A stretch of DNA of 58,214 bases. Source: JBCBRD01 sp039819785. Its GTDB lineage: Bacteria > Pseudomonadota > Alphaproteobacteria > Rhizobiales > Hyphomicrobiaceae. A model generated the notes under the pieces. The model searched no databases. It had not been told where the DNA came from and worked only from the letters and a program-made list of their open reading frames with translations. The position numbers and the translations under genes are program-made. Positions 1 through 8,636 of the stretch are shown here, piece by piece (position 1 is the stretch's first letter; each line of letters opens with the position of its first letter). The stretch lies in assembly GCA_039819785.1 (NCBI GenBank), contig JBCBRH010000027.1, forward strand, positions 1 through 58,214, written 5' to 3'.

Positions 1-362
1 AAGGAAAACGGGAATGTCGTCTTTCTCCAACGCGGACGCCTCATGACACAGCCCAGTCCTCGGCCATCTGTGACAGAGTTCGTGCAGAACTACCTGCCGG
101 ATTTGGGGCAGTCTGCGTTTTTGCCGACATCCGCACCACGCCTCCCAATCCTGGGCATTTCACCCATGCAGGTCGCTTCACAGCCCGGCTGCGCACTCCC
201 AACGCGCAATCAGGATTAATCAATGGTTTCGCAATTAACGAGTTTTCCAAACGAATCACATCCGAATGCTTTTCAATTCGGAAACACGATTGCGTTAAAA
301 GTAGCAAAAAAATAACCCGCCGAAGCCTACTGGAAACAGCGTCAGGCCAAAGGAGAAAAACA
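1..362. other. Leading stretch without a supported gene
   Basis: No gene is supported here. The frame from base 1 stays open for about 72 codons and ends with TAA near base 220. It could be the tail of an upstream gene, but its Pro/Ser-rich translation resembles nothing I know. The last 150 bases are AT-richer than the flanks and end in a good ribosome-binding site (AAAGGAG) for the gene at 363, so the promoter of that gene probably lies here. Confidence 0.4.
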
Positions 363-743
363 ATGCGAACCACTCATGTCATCAGCGCGATCGTTATCGC
401 TGCGGGACTCGCGCTCGTAATGCCAGACCCAGCCCAGGCGCAAGGCAACAGCGGGAACAACAACGGTGTCGGCCTTGGAAACGGTAACGGCGGGTTTGGC
501 GGCTCACGCGGAAATGGCAATGGCAATGGCTTCGGCCAGGGTGGCCGCTGGGGTTCAGGCAGCGGTTTGGGTGGTGACGGCGGCCCGCCAGCAGGCGCAG
601 CCCCTCTGCCTGTCCTCGGTGTCACCATCGTAGGCCAGTTAATCGCAGCAGGCGGCATTGGCTATATCTGGTTCCGCAGGCGCCGCCAAAGCCTCGTCGC
701 CAGGTCCCAAAAACCAAATCCCCTTTTCGGTCCATCCGCATAG
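363..743 (+). CDS. Exported Gly/Asn-rich protein with C-terminal sorting-like anchor
   Basis: 126 residues. A signal peptide (residues 1-26, ending AQA) is followed by a low-complexity Gly/Asn-rich stretch (27-75) built of GNGN and GG units. Then come a short Pro-containing motif (APLPVLG), a hydrophobic segment of about 20 residues and RRRR. The order Pro motif, membrane span, Arg cluster is that of PEP-CTERM/VPLPA-CTERM sorting tails cleaved by exosortase-type proteins. Here, however, about 18 residues follow the Arg cluster, which is atypical. The start is chosen by an AGGAG ribosome-binding site 7-8 bases upstream. The Gly-rich part may also be a simple anchored surface protein. Function unknown. 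Confidence 0.7.
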   Translation: MRTTHVISAIVIAAGLALVMPDPAQAQGNSGNNNGVGLGNGNGGFGGSRGNGNGNGFGQGGRWGSGSGLGGDGGPPAGAAPLPVLGVTIVGQLIAAGGIGYIWFRRRRQSLVARSQKPNPLFGPSA

Positions 744-767
744 TTTGGTGAACTCGCAAAGCAGACT

Positions 768-1241
768 CTAAGCTCTGGCCCACTCCGGTGGCGTCGGCAA
801 TTTTCCCTGGATCAATCCACCAAACATGGCCAGCCAGAAACTGCGCGCAATCCGCTTCGCGGTTTCGATGACGCGCTCCGCGGCTTCCGGTTCAAATGAC
901 CCGATCGCCGCGCTCTCAAACAGTGTGAGCCACCGGGCAAAGTCTGCCTCTTCGACCTCACTGAGTTTCATGTGCGCGGGCATGGGCCGACCGGAATAGG
1001 CCGCCGTCTTGAGAAGCACCGACGACCAGAACCGCTTCATCTTCACCAGGTGCTCTGGCCTGTCTGAAACCCGGCCAGCAAAGATTGGCCCAAGCCGCTC
1101 ATCCGCCCAGACGCGATCATAAAACGTCTCAACAAGATTTGAGATCTGAGCTTCGGTTATGGAAGCATGCAGCGGGGTGCGCACAATCTCTCCACGCACC
1201 CGGAAGAACTCATCGCGCTCGGTATCGTTCAAGTCATCCAC
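768..1241 (-). CDS. Group III truncated haemoglobin
   Basis: 157 residues, matching the truncated 2/2 globin family, group III. The family pattern is visible: the ITEAQISNLVETFYDRVWADERLGPIF segment in parts (helix B to E), then HLVKMKRFWSSVLL, and the proximal-histidine region PMPAHMKLS followed by FARWLTLFE. Group III members bind haem and are proposed to handle oxygen or nitric oxide. The gene lies 24 bases downstream of the cytochrome P460 gene on the same strand, so the two are probably cotranscribed. That pairing fits a role in reactive nitrogen chemistry, which is inference. Length is normal for the group plus a short N-terminal extension. Confidence 0.88.
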   Translation of the reverse strand: MDDLNDTERDEFFRVRGEIVRTPLHASITEAQISNLVETFYDRVWADERLGPIFAGRVSDRPEHLVKMKRFWSSVLLKTAAYSGRPMPAHMKLSEVEEADFARWLTLFESAAIGSFEPEAAERVIETAKRIARSFWLAMFGGLIQGKLPTPPEWARA

Positions 1242-1265
1242 TCAGGTCTTGATTTTCCAAAACAC

Positions 1266-1820
1266 TTACTTGGCGGAGAGGTGCTCGTAGGAAAACATAT
1301 GGTCGCTGTCTTTCAATGGCGCATGGCAGGATCGGCAGCTGTTGACATCCTTCCCAGCAAGGCGCTCACCGCTTGGGGAAAAAATTGCGAAATCCCAATC
1401 GCCATTCTTCAGGTCGTCCGGGAAAGCACGTCCCCAGCCGGATCGTTTTTCCATGACGGCAACAGCTGCGAATTTATCTCGCACACGTCGGCCAAGTGAA
1501 CTCTCGATCACCTCACCGGCTTCAGACTTCCGGGCTTTATAGATCTCACCGACGAGAACTGAACCATCAGGCAGAGGTTCACCGGCTTGCGCAGCCTTGA
1601 CCGCCGTCTCATTGGCGAAAAGCCGAATGATTTGATCGTCGTTTCCTGTCCTGTCGAGGCTGAGGTAGTTTTTGAACGTTGACGCATACCCCTCCGGGAA
1701 AGCAACGCGCTTCGACAACTCATCAGCCTGCGTTGCACCAACAAAACCCAGGCCACCCATGAGCACCGAAGCACCAATTGCGGCAGCTCCCATCAGCGAA
1801 TACGCGCGAAATCCAAACAT
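1266..1820 (-). CDS. Cytochrome P460 family protein
   Basis: 184 residues. An N-terminal hydrophobic signal segment (residues 8-32, ending near ATQA) directs it to the periplasm. The mature part contains the YxxTFKNYLSLDR and GSVLVGEIYKAR blocks of cytochrome P460 domains, and a single haem c site CRSCH near residue 162. P460 proteins oxidise hydroxylamine or are of unknown substrate. The crosslinking lysine found in true P460 cannot be assigned by eye; K49 and K116 are possible. It heads a two-gene unit with the truncated globin. Cytochrome c' beta is a related alternative fold with the same length. Confidence 0.82.
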   Translation of the reverse strand: MFGFRAYSLMGAAAIGASVLMGGLGFVGATQADELSKRVAFPEGYASTFKNYLSLDRTGNDDQIIRLFANETAVKAAQAGEPLPDGSVLVGEIYKARKSEAGEVIESSLGRRVRDKFAAVAVMEKRSGWGRAFPDDLKNGDWDFAIFSPSGERLAGKDVNSCRSCHAPLKDSDHMFSYEHLSAK

Positions 1821-2326
1821 GACGTCGTCCTTTTTTCATGCAGCCACAAAAAGTGCGACCTGAATTCAGTGTTTGTTTGGCAACTGATTTAGCGCAAACC
1901 TAAATACGCCACAACGCCGGAAACCGCTGATCATGAAACCTGCAAGCACCTGAACCCAGCTGTGCCGACACGACGCAACGCACTCGGCGCATTTCTCGCC
2001 CTCGCCCTCGCCGATCAGTGCCGCCGCCGCCTGCATCTGACATCACCAATCGCAAGCCAACGACACAGGATCTTAAGACTTTCCTTATGCGGCATGGGCA
2101 CACTGACGTTCATGGCGTCGAACTGAACTCGCGGCTGAGCATTTGCGCCCTCAGTGGAACGAATACGCGCGCCAAAGCCGTGGCATCCGAACACCGTTCC
2201 GTAATTGTCGACAGAAATAACCGTGAGCACATCGCGTAACGGCCCTCAAACCGCCAACGTGGTTGTGTTTGTTTTGCTCCTAAGTTTAACTGCACTGCAG
2301 CAACGGGCGAAAAAGGGATTGAATCT
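1821..2326. other. Intergenic region between divergent genes
   Basis: About 500 bases between the minus-strand P460 gene and the plus-strand HExxH gene. Short open frames occur on both strands, but none has a ribosome-binding site or recognisable protein. It should hold the promoters of both flanking units; I see no clear operator. A weak ribosome-binding site (AAGGG) sits 10 bases before 2327. Confidence 0.4.
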
Positions 2327-2899
2327 ATGGGGGTTTTCGCGGAATTCCGGGGCCTGCTGAGCCATTCTGGGATCGTCAGCTCTGCACGACAGGCGCTACC
2401 CATGCTCGTAGCTTTCGCAGGTTTTGCAGCTCTCGCCGTTGCAGCACCCGCCAAAGCCGATGGCCCGCCAACGCCTCAGGAGTACGTGGACTACGTCGGC
2501 GGTGGCGCAAAGATCGTCCAACCCGGTCGCCTCATTCTTGATGGATATAGGCAGAGATGCGGTCGCCGTCCCACGGTCCTTGACAGTCATCTCGACGACT
2601 ATGGCGCAGCCTACCCGGGCTTTTTGATTATGAACCCCCGGCTCCTTAAGAAGGTCTCAAAACCAGTAAAGTTCTGGATTTACGCGCACGAATGCGGCCA
2701 TCAGTTTCGCGGCCCGGACGAAGAAACCGCCGACTGCTTTGCTGTCCAGCGCGGTCGCAGACAGGGCTGGTTATCACCAGAAGGCCTCAACGAGGTGTGC
2801 GACTTCATCCGCCCCGCCACCGGTGACATGATGCACCTGTCTGGCTCCCACCGCTGCGAATACATGCGCCAATGCTACGCTGATCCCCGCGTGCGGTAA
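2327..2899 (+). CDS. Exported protein with HExxH zinc-metallopeptidase-like motif
   Basis: 190 residues. A hydrophobic signal (about residues 26-45, ending AKA) precedes the mature domain. The only recognisable active-site signature is HECGH (HExxH), followed by ...DEETADCFAVQRG, which gives a third acidic ligand candidate in EETAD; this is the gluzincin-like arrangement. Six or more Cys in the mature part suggest disulfides in the periplasm. The start could instead be the ATG at 2402, which would place the signal peptide directly at the N-terminus; 2327 has an AAGGG ribosome-binding site. The stop codon lies inside a 32-bp tandem repeat. The family is not one I can name. Confidence 0.72.
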   Translation: MGVFAEFRGLLSHSGIVSSARQALPMLVAFAGFAALAVAAPAKADGPPTPQEYVDYVGGGAKIVQPGRLILDGYRQRCGRRPTVLDSHLDDYGAAYPGFLIMNPRLLKKVSKPVKFWIYAHECGHQFRGPDEETADCFAVQRGRRQGWLSPEGLNEVCDFIRPATGDMMHLSGSHRCEYMRQCYADPRVR

Positions 2900-2967
2900 C
2901 GCACGCAGAGCCGGAAGAATGAGTGCGGTAACGTTCGCAACCCCGGAAGAATGAGTGCGGTTACGAC
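2891..2967. repeat. 32-bp tandem repeat, about 2.4 copies
   Basis: Units begin with GTGCGGTAACG at 2891 and 2923 and GTGCGGTTACG at 2955, exactly 32 bases apart. The first two units also share CCGGAAGAATGA at their ends. The first unit contains the last codons and the TAA stop of the HExxH gene, so expansion of the repeat started from the end of the coding region. No function is evident. Confidence 0.8.
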
Positions 2968-3082
2968 TGCTCACAGTGCCTTGCATCCCTATTCCCACCA
3001 AGTTGACCCCTCCGAAGACCCATTACGCTCGCTCCTCACGGTTCGCTTATGATGGCAGACCGCGCGAAAGTGGAGGGAGAGC

Positions 3083-3550
3083 ATGACCGCAACCAGAAGT
3101 CGAACGCAACAACTCATAGCGCTTGCCAAAACCATTGCCGGCTGGGCAACCGAGCTGGACAAGCTCAATGAGGAAAAGCGCGCCAAGGTCGCCGATTACG
3201 TGGATAAAGTCGCTGACACACTCTCCCGGGCCTCTGGCGCTCTGGATGAGCTGGTCGATGATCCCGGCAATAAGAAACAAAAGCGGATCGCGGAGCAGGA
3301 ATTCGGCCGCATCAAGGGATATGTCGACACAATCGCCGATGTTCTCCAGGGCCACCTTGACGGGCGCAAGCTTGCTGGCGTTAAACGTCGGATCAATGGC
3401 ATAGATACTGACGTTCGGATCGCACCGCGCGGTTCGAACACGCTTCCCGGTATCGTCGCAAAAATTCATGAGGCCGAAGGATACTTCCGGGCCATCTCAG
3501 ACGCGCTTCGCGCACCTTCGGCAACACACAAAGAAAAGCCGAAAAACTAG
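3083..3550 (+). CDS. Hypothetical helical protein
   Basis: 155 residues, no signal peptide and no membrane span. The sequence is rich in Lys, Glu, Asp and Ala and reads as mainly alpha-helical with heptad-like spacing (residues 10-110), so it is a soluble, possibly coiled-coil protein. The start is well supported by a strong GGAGGGAG ribosome-binding site just upstream of the ATG. It ends 28 bases before leuD on the same strand and may share its transcript. I do not recognise the family. Confidence 0.7.
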   Translation: MTATRSRTQQLIALAKTIAGWATELDKLNEEKRAKVADYVDKVADTLSRASGALDELVDDPGNKKQKRIAEQEFGRIKGYVDTIADVLQGHLDGRKLAGVKRRINGIDTDVRIAPRGSNTLPGIVAKIHEAEGYFRAISDALRAPSATHKEKPKN

Positions 3551-3578
3551 AAACATTTCGGCAAACAACGGAAATCGA

Positions 3579-4184
3579 ATGGACAAGTTCAACACATTAA
3601 CCGGCGTCGCTGCACCGCTTCCCATGCGCAACGTCGACACCGACATGATCATCCCCAAACAATTCCTGAAAACAATTAAGCGCACCGGCTTAGGCGCTTC
3701 GTTGTTCTACGAAATGCGCTTTGGCCAGGATGGCTCGGAGAACCCGGAGTTTGTGTTGAACAAGCCTGCCTACCGTGATGCCAAAATTCTGGTAACCGGC
3801 GACAATTTCGGCTGCGGCTCATCCAGAGAACATGCCCCTTGGGCGCTCCTCGATTTCGGTATCCGGTGCGTCATCGCCCCTGATTTTGCGGACATCTTCT
3901 ACAACAACTGCTTCCAAAACGGGATTTTGCCGATCCGCTTGCCGCAAGCCGACGTCGATAAGCTGATGGATGACGCCGAGCGCGGCGCCAACGCCACAAT
4001 CACGATCGATCTGGAAACCCAGGAAATTCGCGGACCCGACGGTGGCGTGATCACGTTCGACATCGATCAGTTCAAGAAGCATTGCCTGTTGAACGGGCTC
4101 GATAACATCGGCCTTACGCTGGAAAAAGAAGCGTCGATCACAAAATTTGAAGACACCGCCAGCAAAGCACGCCCCTGGCTCTAG
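3579..4184 (+). CDS. leuD: 3-isopropylmalate dehydratase small subunit
   Basis: 201 residues, the usual LeuD length. With LeuC it isomerises 2-isopropylmalate to 3-isopropylmalate in leucine synthesis. Visible family blocks are PLPMRNVDTDMIIPKQFLK at the N-terminus, FGCGSSREHAPWAL (residues near 75-90) and NNCFQNGILPI. The frame is open further upstream, but the ATG at 3579 gives the canonical N-terminus. No leuC is in the window, and leuB lies 37 kb away, so the leucine genes are dispersed. It converges with the Ada-like gene, with only 7 bases between the stop codons. Confidence 0.96.
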   Translation: MDKFNTLTGVAAPLPMRNVDTDMIIPKQFLKTIKRTGLGASLFYEMRFGQDGSENPEFVLNKPAYRDAKILVTGDNFGCGSSREHAPWALLDFGIRCVIAPDFADIFYNNCFQNGILPIRLPQADVDKLMDDAERGANATITIDLETQEIRGPDGGVITFDIDQFKKHCLLNGLDNIGLTLEKEASITKFEDTASKARPWL

Positions 4185-4191
4185 GCGAGGG

Positions 4192-5214
4192 TCAACGACG
4201 CGCCAGCTTGCCCGCTTCCCATCCAATCAGGGCACGTTTGCGCGTCAGCCCCCAATGGTAACCACCCAGCCCTCCGCCGCTTTGCAGCACACGGTGACAG
4301 GGAACCACAAACGACAACGGGTTACGCCCAACAGCCCGGCCAACGGCGCGTGCAGCTTTCGGGCTCTCAATCGCCTCCGCCAGGCCCTTGTAACTCACCG
4401 CCGCTCCGCGGGGCACCTGCACGAGCCGTTCCCACACCCGCAGTTCGAAGTCCGTGCCGATCATCACAACGCGGACAGGCTTCACACCGGCCTCAGCGTC
4501 AGCAGGCGCGAACACCGCCTGGATAAAAGGTGCGGACATTGCATCATCGCGGCAAAACGCAGCCTTCGGCCAACGGGCCTGGAACTCGGCCACCACCCGC
4601 TCAACACCGTCACCTGACAGATCATCAGCCGAGCCGTCAGCGTCATCATCGACAAAGGCCAACCCTGCCAGCCGCAGCTCGCCGGTCGTCCGAATGACCG
4701 CCACAGCCATCCCGAACGGTGTCGGATGAACCCCGTAGCAGAACGTCAGTCCGGGGCACCCAGCTCGGTAAACGCCAGGCGGCATGGTCTCATGCGCCAT
4801 AAAGAGGTCATGCAATCGCGAAGGCGAAGACAGCCCCGCATCAAGGCTTGTGCCCAGGACGCAGGCCTCCCCCCGCAGCAGTTGGCGAGCATGATCCAGC
4901 GTCAGCGCAGCGACAAATGCCTTAGGCGATAACCCGCACCACCGCATGAAAATCTTCTGGCACTGGGTTGCAGAAACGCCCATGACAGCCGCCAGATCAG
5001 CCAACTGCGGCTGCTCCAGGCGGGCTTCGGAAAGATACTGTATCGCACGCCGGACGCGCGCGTAATCCGCAGATGCACGATTGAGGTCGACTCTGTCAGA
5101 AGCCGCCGCAGACCCGCCGATACGGCCATCCTCATGGCCATCCGGCGATCCATCCCGGCCACTGGCCTTCCCCGAAAGCTCTGCATACGACTTGATCTGG
5201 AGTACGTCTGTCAT
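4192..5214 (-). CDS. Ada-like AraC / methylated-DNA-cysteine methyltransferase fusion
   Basis: 340 residues. An AraC-type helix-turn-helix region (about 48-145, with LADLAAVMGVSATQCQKIF) is fused to an O6-alkylguanine-DNA alkyltransferase domain (about 175-335). The acceptor cysteine lies in PCHRVLQSGGGLGGYHWG, the form seen in Ada rather than Ogt. The N-terminal zinc methyl-acceptor domain of classical Ada is missing, so it cannot sense methylphosphotriesters in the usual way. It repairs O6-methylguanine and may regulate its own gene. The ATG at 5214 is preferred over one 36 bases upstream because it lacks the extra unconserved residues. The acidic, Asp-rich loop around residues 190-205 is an insertion. 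Confidence 0.9.
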   Translation of the reverse strand: MTDVLQIKSYAELSGKASGRDGSPDGHEDGRIGGSAAASDRVDLNRASADYARVRRAIQYLSEARLEQPQLADLAAVMGVSATQCQKIFMRWCGLSPKAFVAALTLDHARQLLRGEACVLGTSLDAGLSSPSRLHDLFMAHETMPPGVYRAGCPGLTFCYGVHPTPFGMAVAVIRTTGELRLAGLAFVDDDADGSADDLSGDGVERVVAEFQARWPKAAFCRDDAMSAPFIQAVFAPADAEAGVKPVRVVMIGTDFELRVWERLVQVPRGAAVSYKGLAEAIESPKAARAVGRAVGRNPLSFVVPCHRVLQSGGGLGGYHWGLTRKRALIGWEAGKLARR

Positions 5215-5352
5215 GGCGGCTTTCGACCACACCGGTCTCCCCAACGCCACCCATTTCTTGAACGCGCTTGTTTGGGCGGTTCAAAACTCGCTTCCAGACG
5301 CAAAGCCATGCCCGGATCGAAGGACCAGCCAGGTTCTTCGAGCATGGACCGA

Positions 5353-5847
5353 TCAGATCGCAGCGCGTGTGGATCGCGCCTCGACCAACGCGTTCTTCAG
5401 CGCTTTGGCGAAATCCTTGCGTTCCTCGTCGGTCAAGCACGTGCCAAACACAAGCTCTTCCCCATGGGACGCCAGCCGCATTACAGTCCGCCCATCCGGC
5501 CATTCCGATAGGAGCACACGCACCCAATACGGGTTAAAGACAAACCGGTCTTCCTTGCCACTCGGCGCAACCCGCGTGAGCGTCAGTTCCTGAGGCGTCA
5601 GATCAACCGTCTCATACCCGCGGCCAGACCGGTAATTGACACGGAAGGCCCAGTAGATGAGCAGTATGTCGAGCCCCATAAAGCCGAAAATAGGCCAAGC
5701 ACCCAGTGACAGAAAAAATAGACCAACCGACAGGCAGACCAGCGAAACAAAAGCCATGAGGATATAAAAGCCGCGTCGGCTCAATGAGCGATGCGGCGTG
5801 AGAATGGCTCGAAAGCCCTTTGACGTTTCTGCCTGCGGTTCAGTCAA
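5353..5847 (-). CDS. DUF2244 membrane protein
   Basis: 164 residues. Two closely spaced membrane spans (about residues 26-48 and 51-68) follow a short cytoplasmic N-terminus containing TPHRSLSRRGF, the conserved start of DUF2244 proteins. The C-terminal half is soluble, with FNPYWVRVLL and HGEELVFG...LTDEERKDFAKAL, both typical of the family. Function is unknown. It lies divergently beside nth, a neighbourhood I recall for this family in alphaproteobacteria. Confidence 0.88.
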   Translation of the reverse strand: MTEPQAETSKGFRAILTPHRSLSRRGFYILMAFVSLVCLSVGLFFLSLGAWPIFGFMGLDILLIYWAFRVNYRSGRGYETVDLTPQELTLTRVAPSGKEDRFVFNPYWVRVLLSEWPDGRTVMRLASHGEELVFGTCLTDEERKDFAKALKNALVEARSTRAAI

Positions 5848-6039
5848 GTCTTATCCTGCCTCGACACTGTTCAGCTTCTGCATTCAGCAGGCTAACATTT
5901 TTCGACGTTCGCCCTTGCAGCTCAAGAGGTCTTACGTCCAACTTCCAAGATTGGCTCCCAAGACAACATCTGGGTCCAATCATAAGGGCATCCCCACCCT
6001 TTAGACCAATCCGAAGCTTCGATCCTGAATAGCGAACCA

Positions 6040-6945
6040 ATGCCCCCGGCCAAGCCAAAAAAAGAACCGTTCAAGCCGACGGATGGAAAGACCATCGCGG
6101 CAAAGCGCACACCGAAGACACCAAAGGCGCGCCGCACCGCCCGAAGAACAAAACTGAAAACAGACGCCATCGAGACCATTTTCAGCACATTCCACGCCGC
6201 GGAGCCTGAACCGAAAGGAGAATTGGAGCACGTCAACCCGTTCACGCTGGTGATCGCCGTGCTGCTGTCGGCCCAGGCCACCGACGCCGGGGTCAACAAA
6301 GCGACCCGCGCGCTATTCGCGATCGCCGACACCCCCGAAAAGATGTTGGCTTTGGGCGAAGACAAGGTCCGCGACTACGTGAAAACCATCGGCCTTTATC
6401 GCAACAAGGCCAAAAACGTGATCCTGCTGTGCGAGAAGCTGATAAAGGAGCACGACGGTGAGGTTCCAGCGGACCGTGACGCATTGGAACAGCTCCCAGG
6501 CGTTGGTCGGAAAACCGCGAACGTCGTCATGAACATGGCGTTCGGCGAACCCACCATGGCTGTCGATACCCACGTTTTTCGCGTCTCGAACCGCATGGGC
6601 CTTTCAAGCGGCAAGGACCCTTTGCAAGTCGAAGAAGACCTGGTCCGGATCATCCCACCGGCCTACGGGCTCCATGCCCACCATTGGTTGATCCTGCACG
6701 GCCGGTATCTCTGCAAAGCCAGATCGCCGGAGTGCTGGCGCTGCCCTGTCGCCGAACTCTGCCTGTTCAAGGACAAAACACCAGCCCCCGACAGTTCCGA
6801 AGCCAAGGCGCTCAAAGCAGCAGCCAGAGCAAAGACGAAAAAAGCGGCGGCCAAAAAAGCGGCGGCAAAGAAACCGCTCACGGCAAGGAAGCCAAAAGTG
6901 ACCAATGCCGCTGCCGGAAAAACCAAACAAACGAAACAGGCATGA
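6040..6945 (+). CDS. nth: Endonuclease III
   Basis: 301 residues. Base-excision repair DNA glycosylase/AP lyase acting on oxidised pyrimidines. The helix-hairpin-helix LPGVGRKTANVV carries the catalytic Lys, and VDTHVFRVSNR the catalytic Asp. The iron-sulfur loop is complete: CKARSPECWRCPVAELC (C-X6-C-X2-C-X5-C). The N-terminal 45 residues and the C-terminal 40 are Lys/Ala/Pro-rich extensions beyond the about 210-residue core; the tail (KKAAAKKAAAKK type) is histone-like and may increase DNA affinity, which is inference. Confidence 0.95.
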   Translation: MPPAKPKKEPFKPTDGKTIAAKRTPKTPKARRTARRTKLKTDAIETIFSTFHAAEPEPKGELEHVNPFTLVIAVLLSAQATDAGVNKATRALFAIADTPEKMLALGEDKVRDYVKTIGLYRNKAKNVILLCEKLIKEHDGEVPADRDALEQLPGVGRKTANVVMNMAFGEPTMAVDTHVFRVSNRMGLSSGKDPLQVEEDLVRIIPPAYGLHAHHWLILHGRYLCKARSPECWRCPVAELCLFKDKTPAPDSSEAKALKAAARAKTKKAAAKKAAAKKPLTARKPKVTNAAAGKTKQTKQA

Positions 6946-6980
6946 AAAAGCCGGCCCACCAACGTGGCGGACCGGCAAAA
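6945..6980 (-). terminator. Rho-independent terminator for the EF-hand gene
   Basis: Read on the minus strand, GCCGGTCCGCC pairs with GGTGGGCCGGC (11 bp with two G-U pairs) around a 5-base loop, followed directly by TTTTT. On the plus strand the stem has two mismatches and no T run, so it serves the minus-strand gene that ends at 7060. Confidence 0.7.
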
Positions 6981-7059
6981 TCGATCAGTCAAAGCTGTTC
7001 ATCACACCCCAGCGGTTTGCCGGCTGCGATAGGGCAGCCGAACCGTCAGGATGAACGAT

Positions 7060-7482
7060 TTAGTGAAATGTTACGGCCAGCAGGTCACGGCCAGCATGTG
7101 TCATCAGTTCATCACACTCAATCGTGCGATCTTTATCTGGGTTTGCGGCCCGGAAACGCTGTTTGACGAGACGCGTCCACTCGATCCGGTCAAGACCCTT
7201 CCGGCCGATTTTGTTGGCTGCCTTGAACGCCTCAGGTGAAAGCCGACGATCAACTTCGTCATATTCGAGAGTGAAGTCATTGTCCGGGTTCAGTTTCGTC
7301 CAAAGCGACTTTCCGGCGCGTTTGGCTTCAAAGATATTCATCTTACCGTCTTTATCACGGTCGAATTTCGTAATGATTTCGCAGACATGGTCAGCGTGCG
7401 CAGACGGCGTTGTCCAAGCTGTGCCCGTAATTGCTACGGCAACAGCGACAGCAGCTGCCGCGAAAAGTTTCAATGTCATCAT
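7060..7482 (-). CDS. Exported EF-hand calcium-binding protein
   Basis: 140 residues. An N-terminal signal peptide (about 1-28, ending AHA) is followed by three EF-hand-type loops: DRDKDGKMNIFE, a looser NPDNDFTLEYDE and NPDKDRTIECDE. The first loop keeps all canonical calcium ligands. Two Cys are in the mature part. The ATG at 7482 is chosen because it opens the signal peptide and has a GAGG ribosome-binding site (CGAGGTTT); the frame extends upstream without conserved sequence. A terminator lies about 80 bases downstream. A periplasmic calcium-binding role is likely; the partner is unknown. A second EF-hand protein is encoded at 54630. Confidence 0.85.
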   Translation of the reverse strand: MMTLKLFAAAAVAVAVAITGTAWTTPSAHADHVCEIITKFDRDKDGKMNIFEAKRAGKSLWTKLNPDNDFTLEYDEVDRRLSPEAFKAANKIGRKGLDRIEWTRLVKQRFRAANPDKDRTIECDELMTHAGRDLLAVTFH

Positions 7483-7755
7483 AAACCTCGTTGTATTTGT
7501 ACGATGGCGGAGTTCACTCCGCGAGCGAGCCGTAGCACCCCAAATTGCTGTCAGCACTAATTTTTTCGCACTGCGCCACATGCGTCGCAGCGGGCGAATG
7601 TCGCACATGCAACGGGCGCTATGGCTTAAGTCCCCGATATAAATGAAGGAATGCGGCCCCAACGGTGAGAGGCTCATGGTTAATGATCATGCCGCGCATA
7701 TAGGCGGCACGTTGCCGCGAGGACGGTGCCGGCCTCGATTAACTGAAACTGCCCT

Positions 7756-8538
7756 CTAGAGGCCGTCTAATCGCATCGCCAGCCCCGCATCGGCCATATA
7801 ACGCTTGGCATCCCCGATCGAAAACGTGCCGAAATGGAAGATGGACGCCGCAAGCACGGCACTGGCGTGTCCATCGCGCACGCCCTCGACGAGATGATCG
7901 AGTGTGCCCACCCCGCCAGAAGCAATGACGGGGACCCGGACCGCGTCGCTGATCGCCCGCGTCAGTGCAATATCAAATCCCGACTTTGTGCCGTCCCGAT
8001 CCATAGACGTGAGCAGCAGTTCACCAGCACCGAGCGCGACGACGTCTTGGGCGAACGCAATCGCGTCAATCCCGGTCGGCTTGCGCCCGCCATGAGTAAA
8101 AATCTCCCACCGTTCCGGTGCGCCGTCGGCTGATACGCGCTTGGCGTCAATCGCCACGACAATGCACTGCGCGCCAAACTTTTCCGACGCCTCACGCACA
8201 AACTCGCGATTGTTCACAGCAGCGGTATTGATCGAAACCTTGTCAGCACCCGCTTCCAGGAGCTTGCGGATGTCTTCCAAACGGCGCACGCCGCCCCCCA
8301 CTGTCAGCGGCATGAAGCAACGCTCAGCCGTCTGTTCCACGATGTGGAATATCGTATCGCGGTCTTCATGGCTCGCGGTGATGTCGAGAAAGCAAAGTTC
8401 ATCTGCGCCCGCCGCATCATACGCAGCCGCCGCTTCGACAGGGTCTCCGGCATCAATCAGGTCAACGAAATTGACACCTTTGACGACGCGGCCGTCTTTG
8501 ACATCCAGGCAGGGGATCACACGGGTTTTGAGGGTCAT
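7756..8538 (-). CDS. hisF: Imidazole glycerol phosphate synthase cyclase subunit
   Basis: 260 residues, TIM barrel. With HisH it converts PRFAR to imidazole glycerol phosphate and AICAR. The catalytic aspartates are visible in RVIPCLDVKDGRVVKG (N-terminus) and CIVVAIDAKRV. Further marks are LTVGGGVR, KVSINTAAV and VIASGGVG. It is the last of the his genes on the minus strand but is separated from hisA by 4.5 kb that includes two plus-strand genes and two small minus-strand genes, so it probably has its own promoter. Confidence 0.96.
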   Translation of the reverse strand: MTLKTRVIPCLDVKDGRVVKGVNFVDLIDAGDPVEAAAAYDAAGADELCFLDITASHEDRDTIFHIVEQTAERCFMPLTVGGGVRRLEDIRKLLEAGADKVSINTAAVNNREFVREASEKFGAQCIVVAIDAKRVSADGAPERWEIFTHGGRKPTGIDAIAFAQDVVALGAGELLLTSMDRDGTKSGFDIALTRAISDAVRVPVIASGGVGTLDHLVEGVRDGHASAVLAASIFHFGTFSIGDAKRYMADAGLAMRLDGL

Positions 8539-8636
8539 ACCATTCGTTTATCGATGGCGTCAGCACCGCGCAAGCCGAGGCCCCCGGTCTAGAGCGATTC
8601 TCACCCTCCGCTGAAGTCGTCCTTGTCGAATTGGCC

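Noticed and set aside
41..373. 110-codon open frame on the minus strand at the left end
   Set aside because: No ribosome-binding site, no recognisable protein, and it overlaps the promoter and start of the gene at 363.
8588..8605. TAGAGCGATTC near the hisF upstream side, like an element end
   Set aside because: Only one arm is present; no partner GCTCTA could be found within 150 bases, so it is not called an element.
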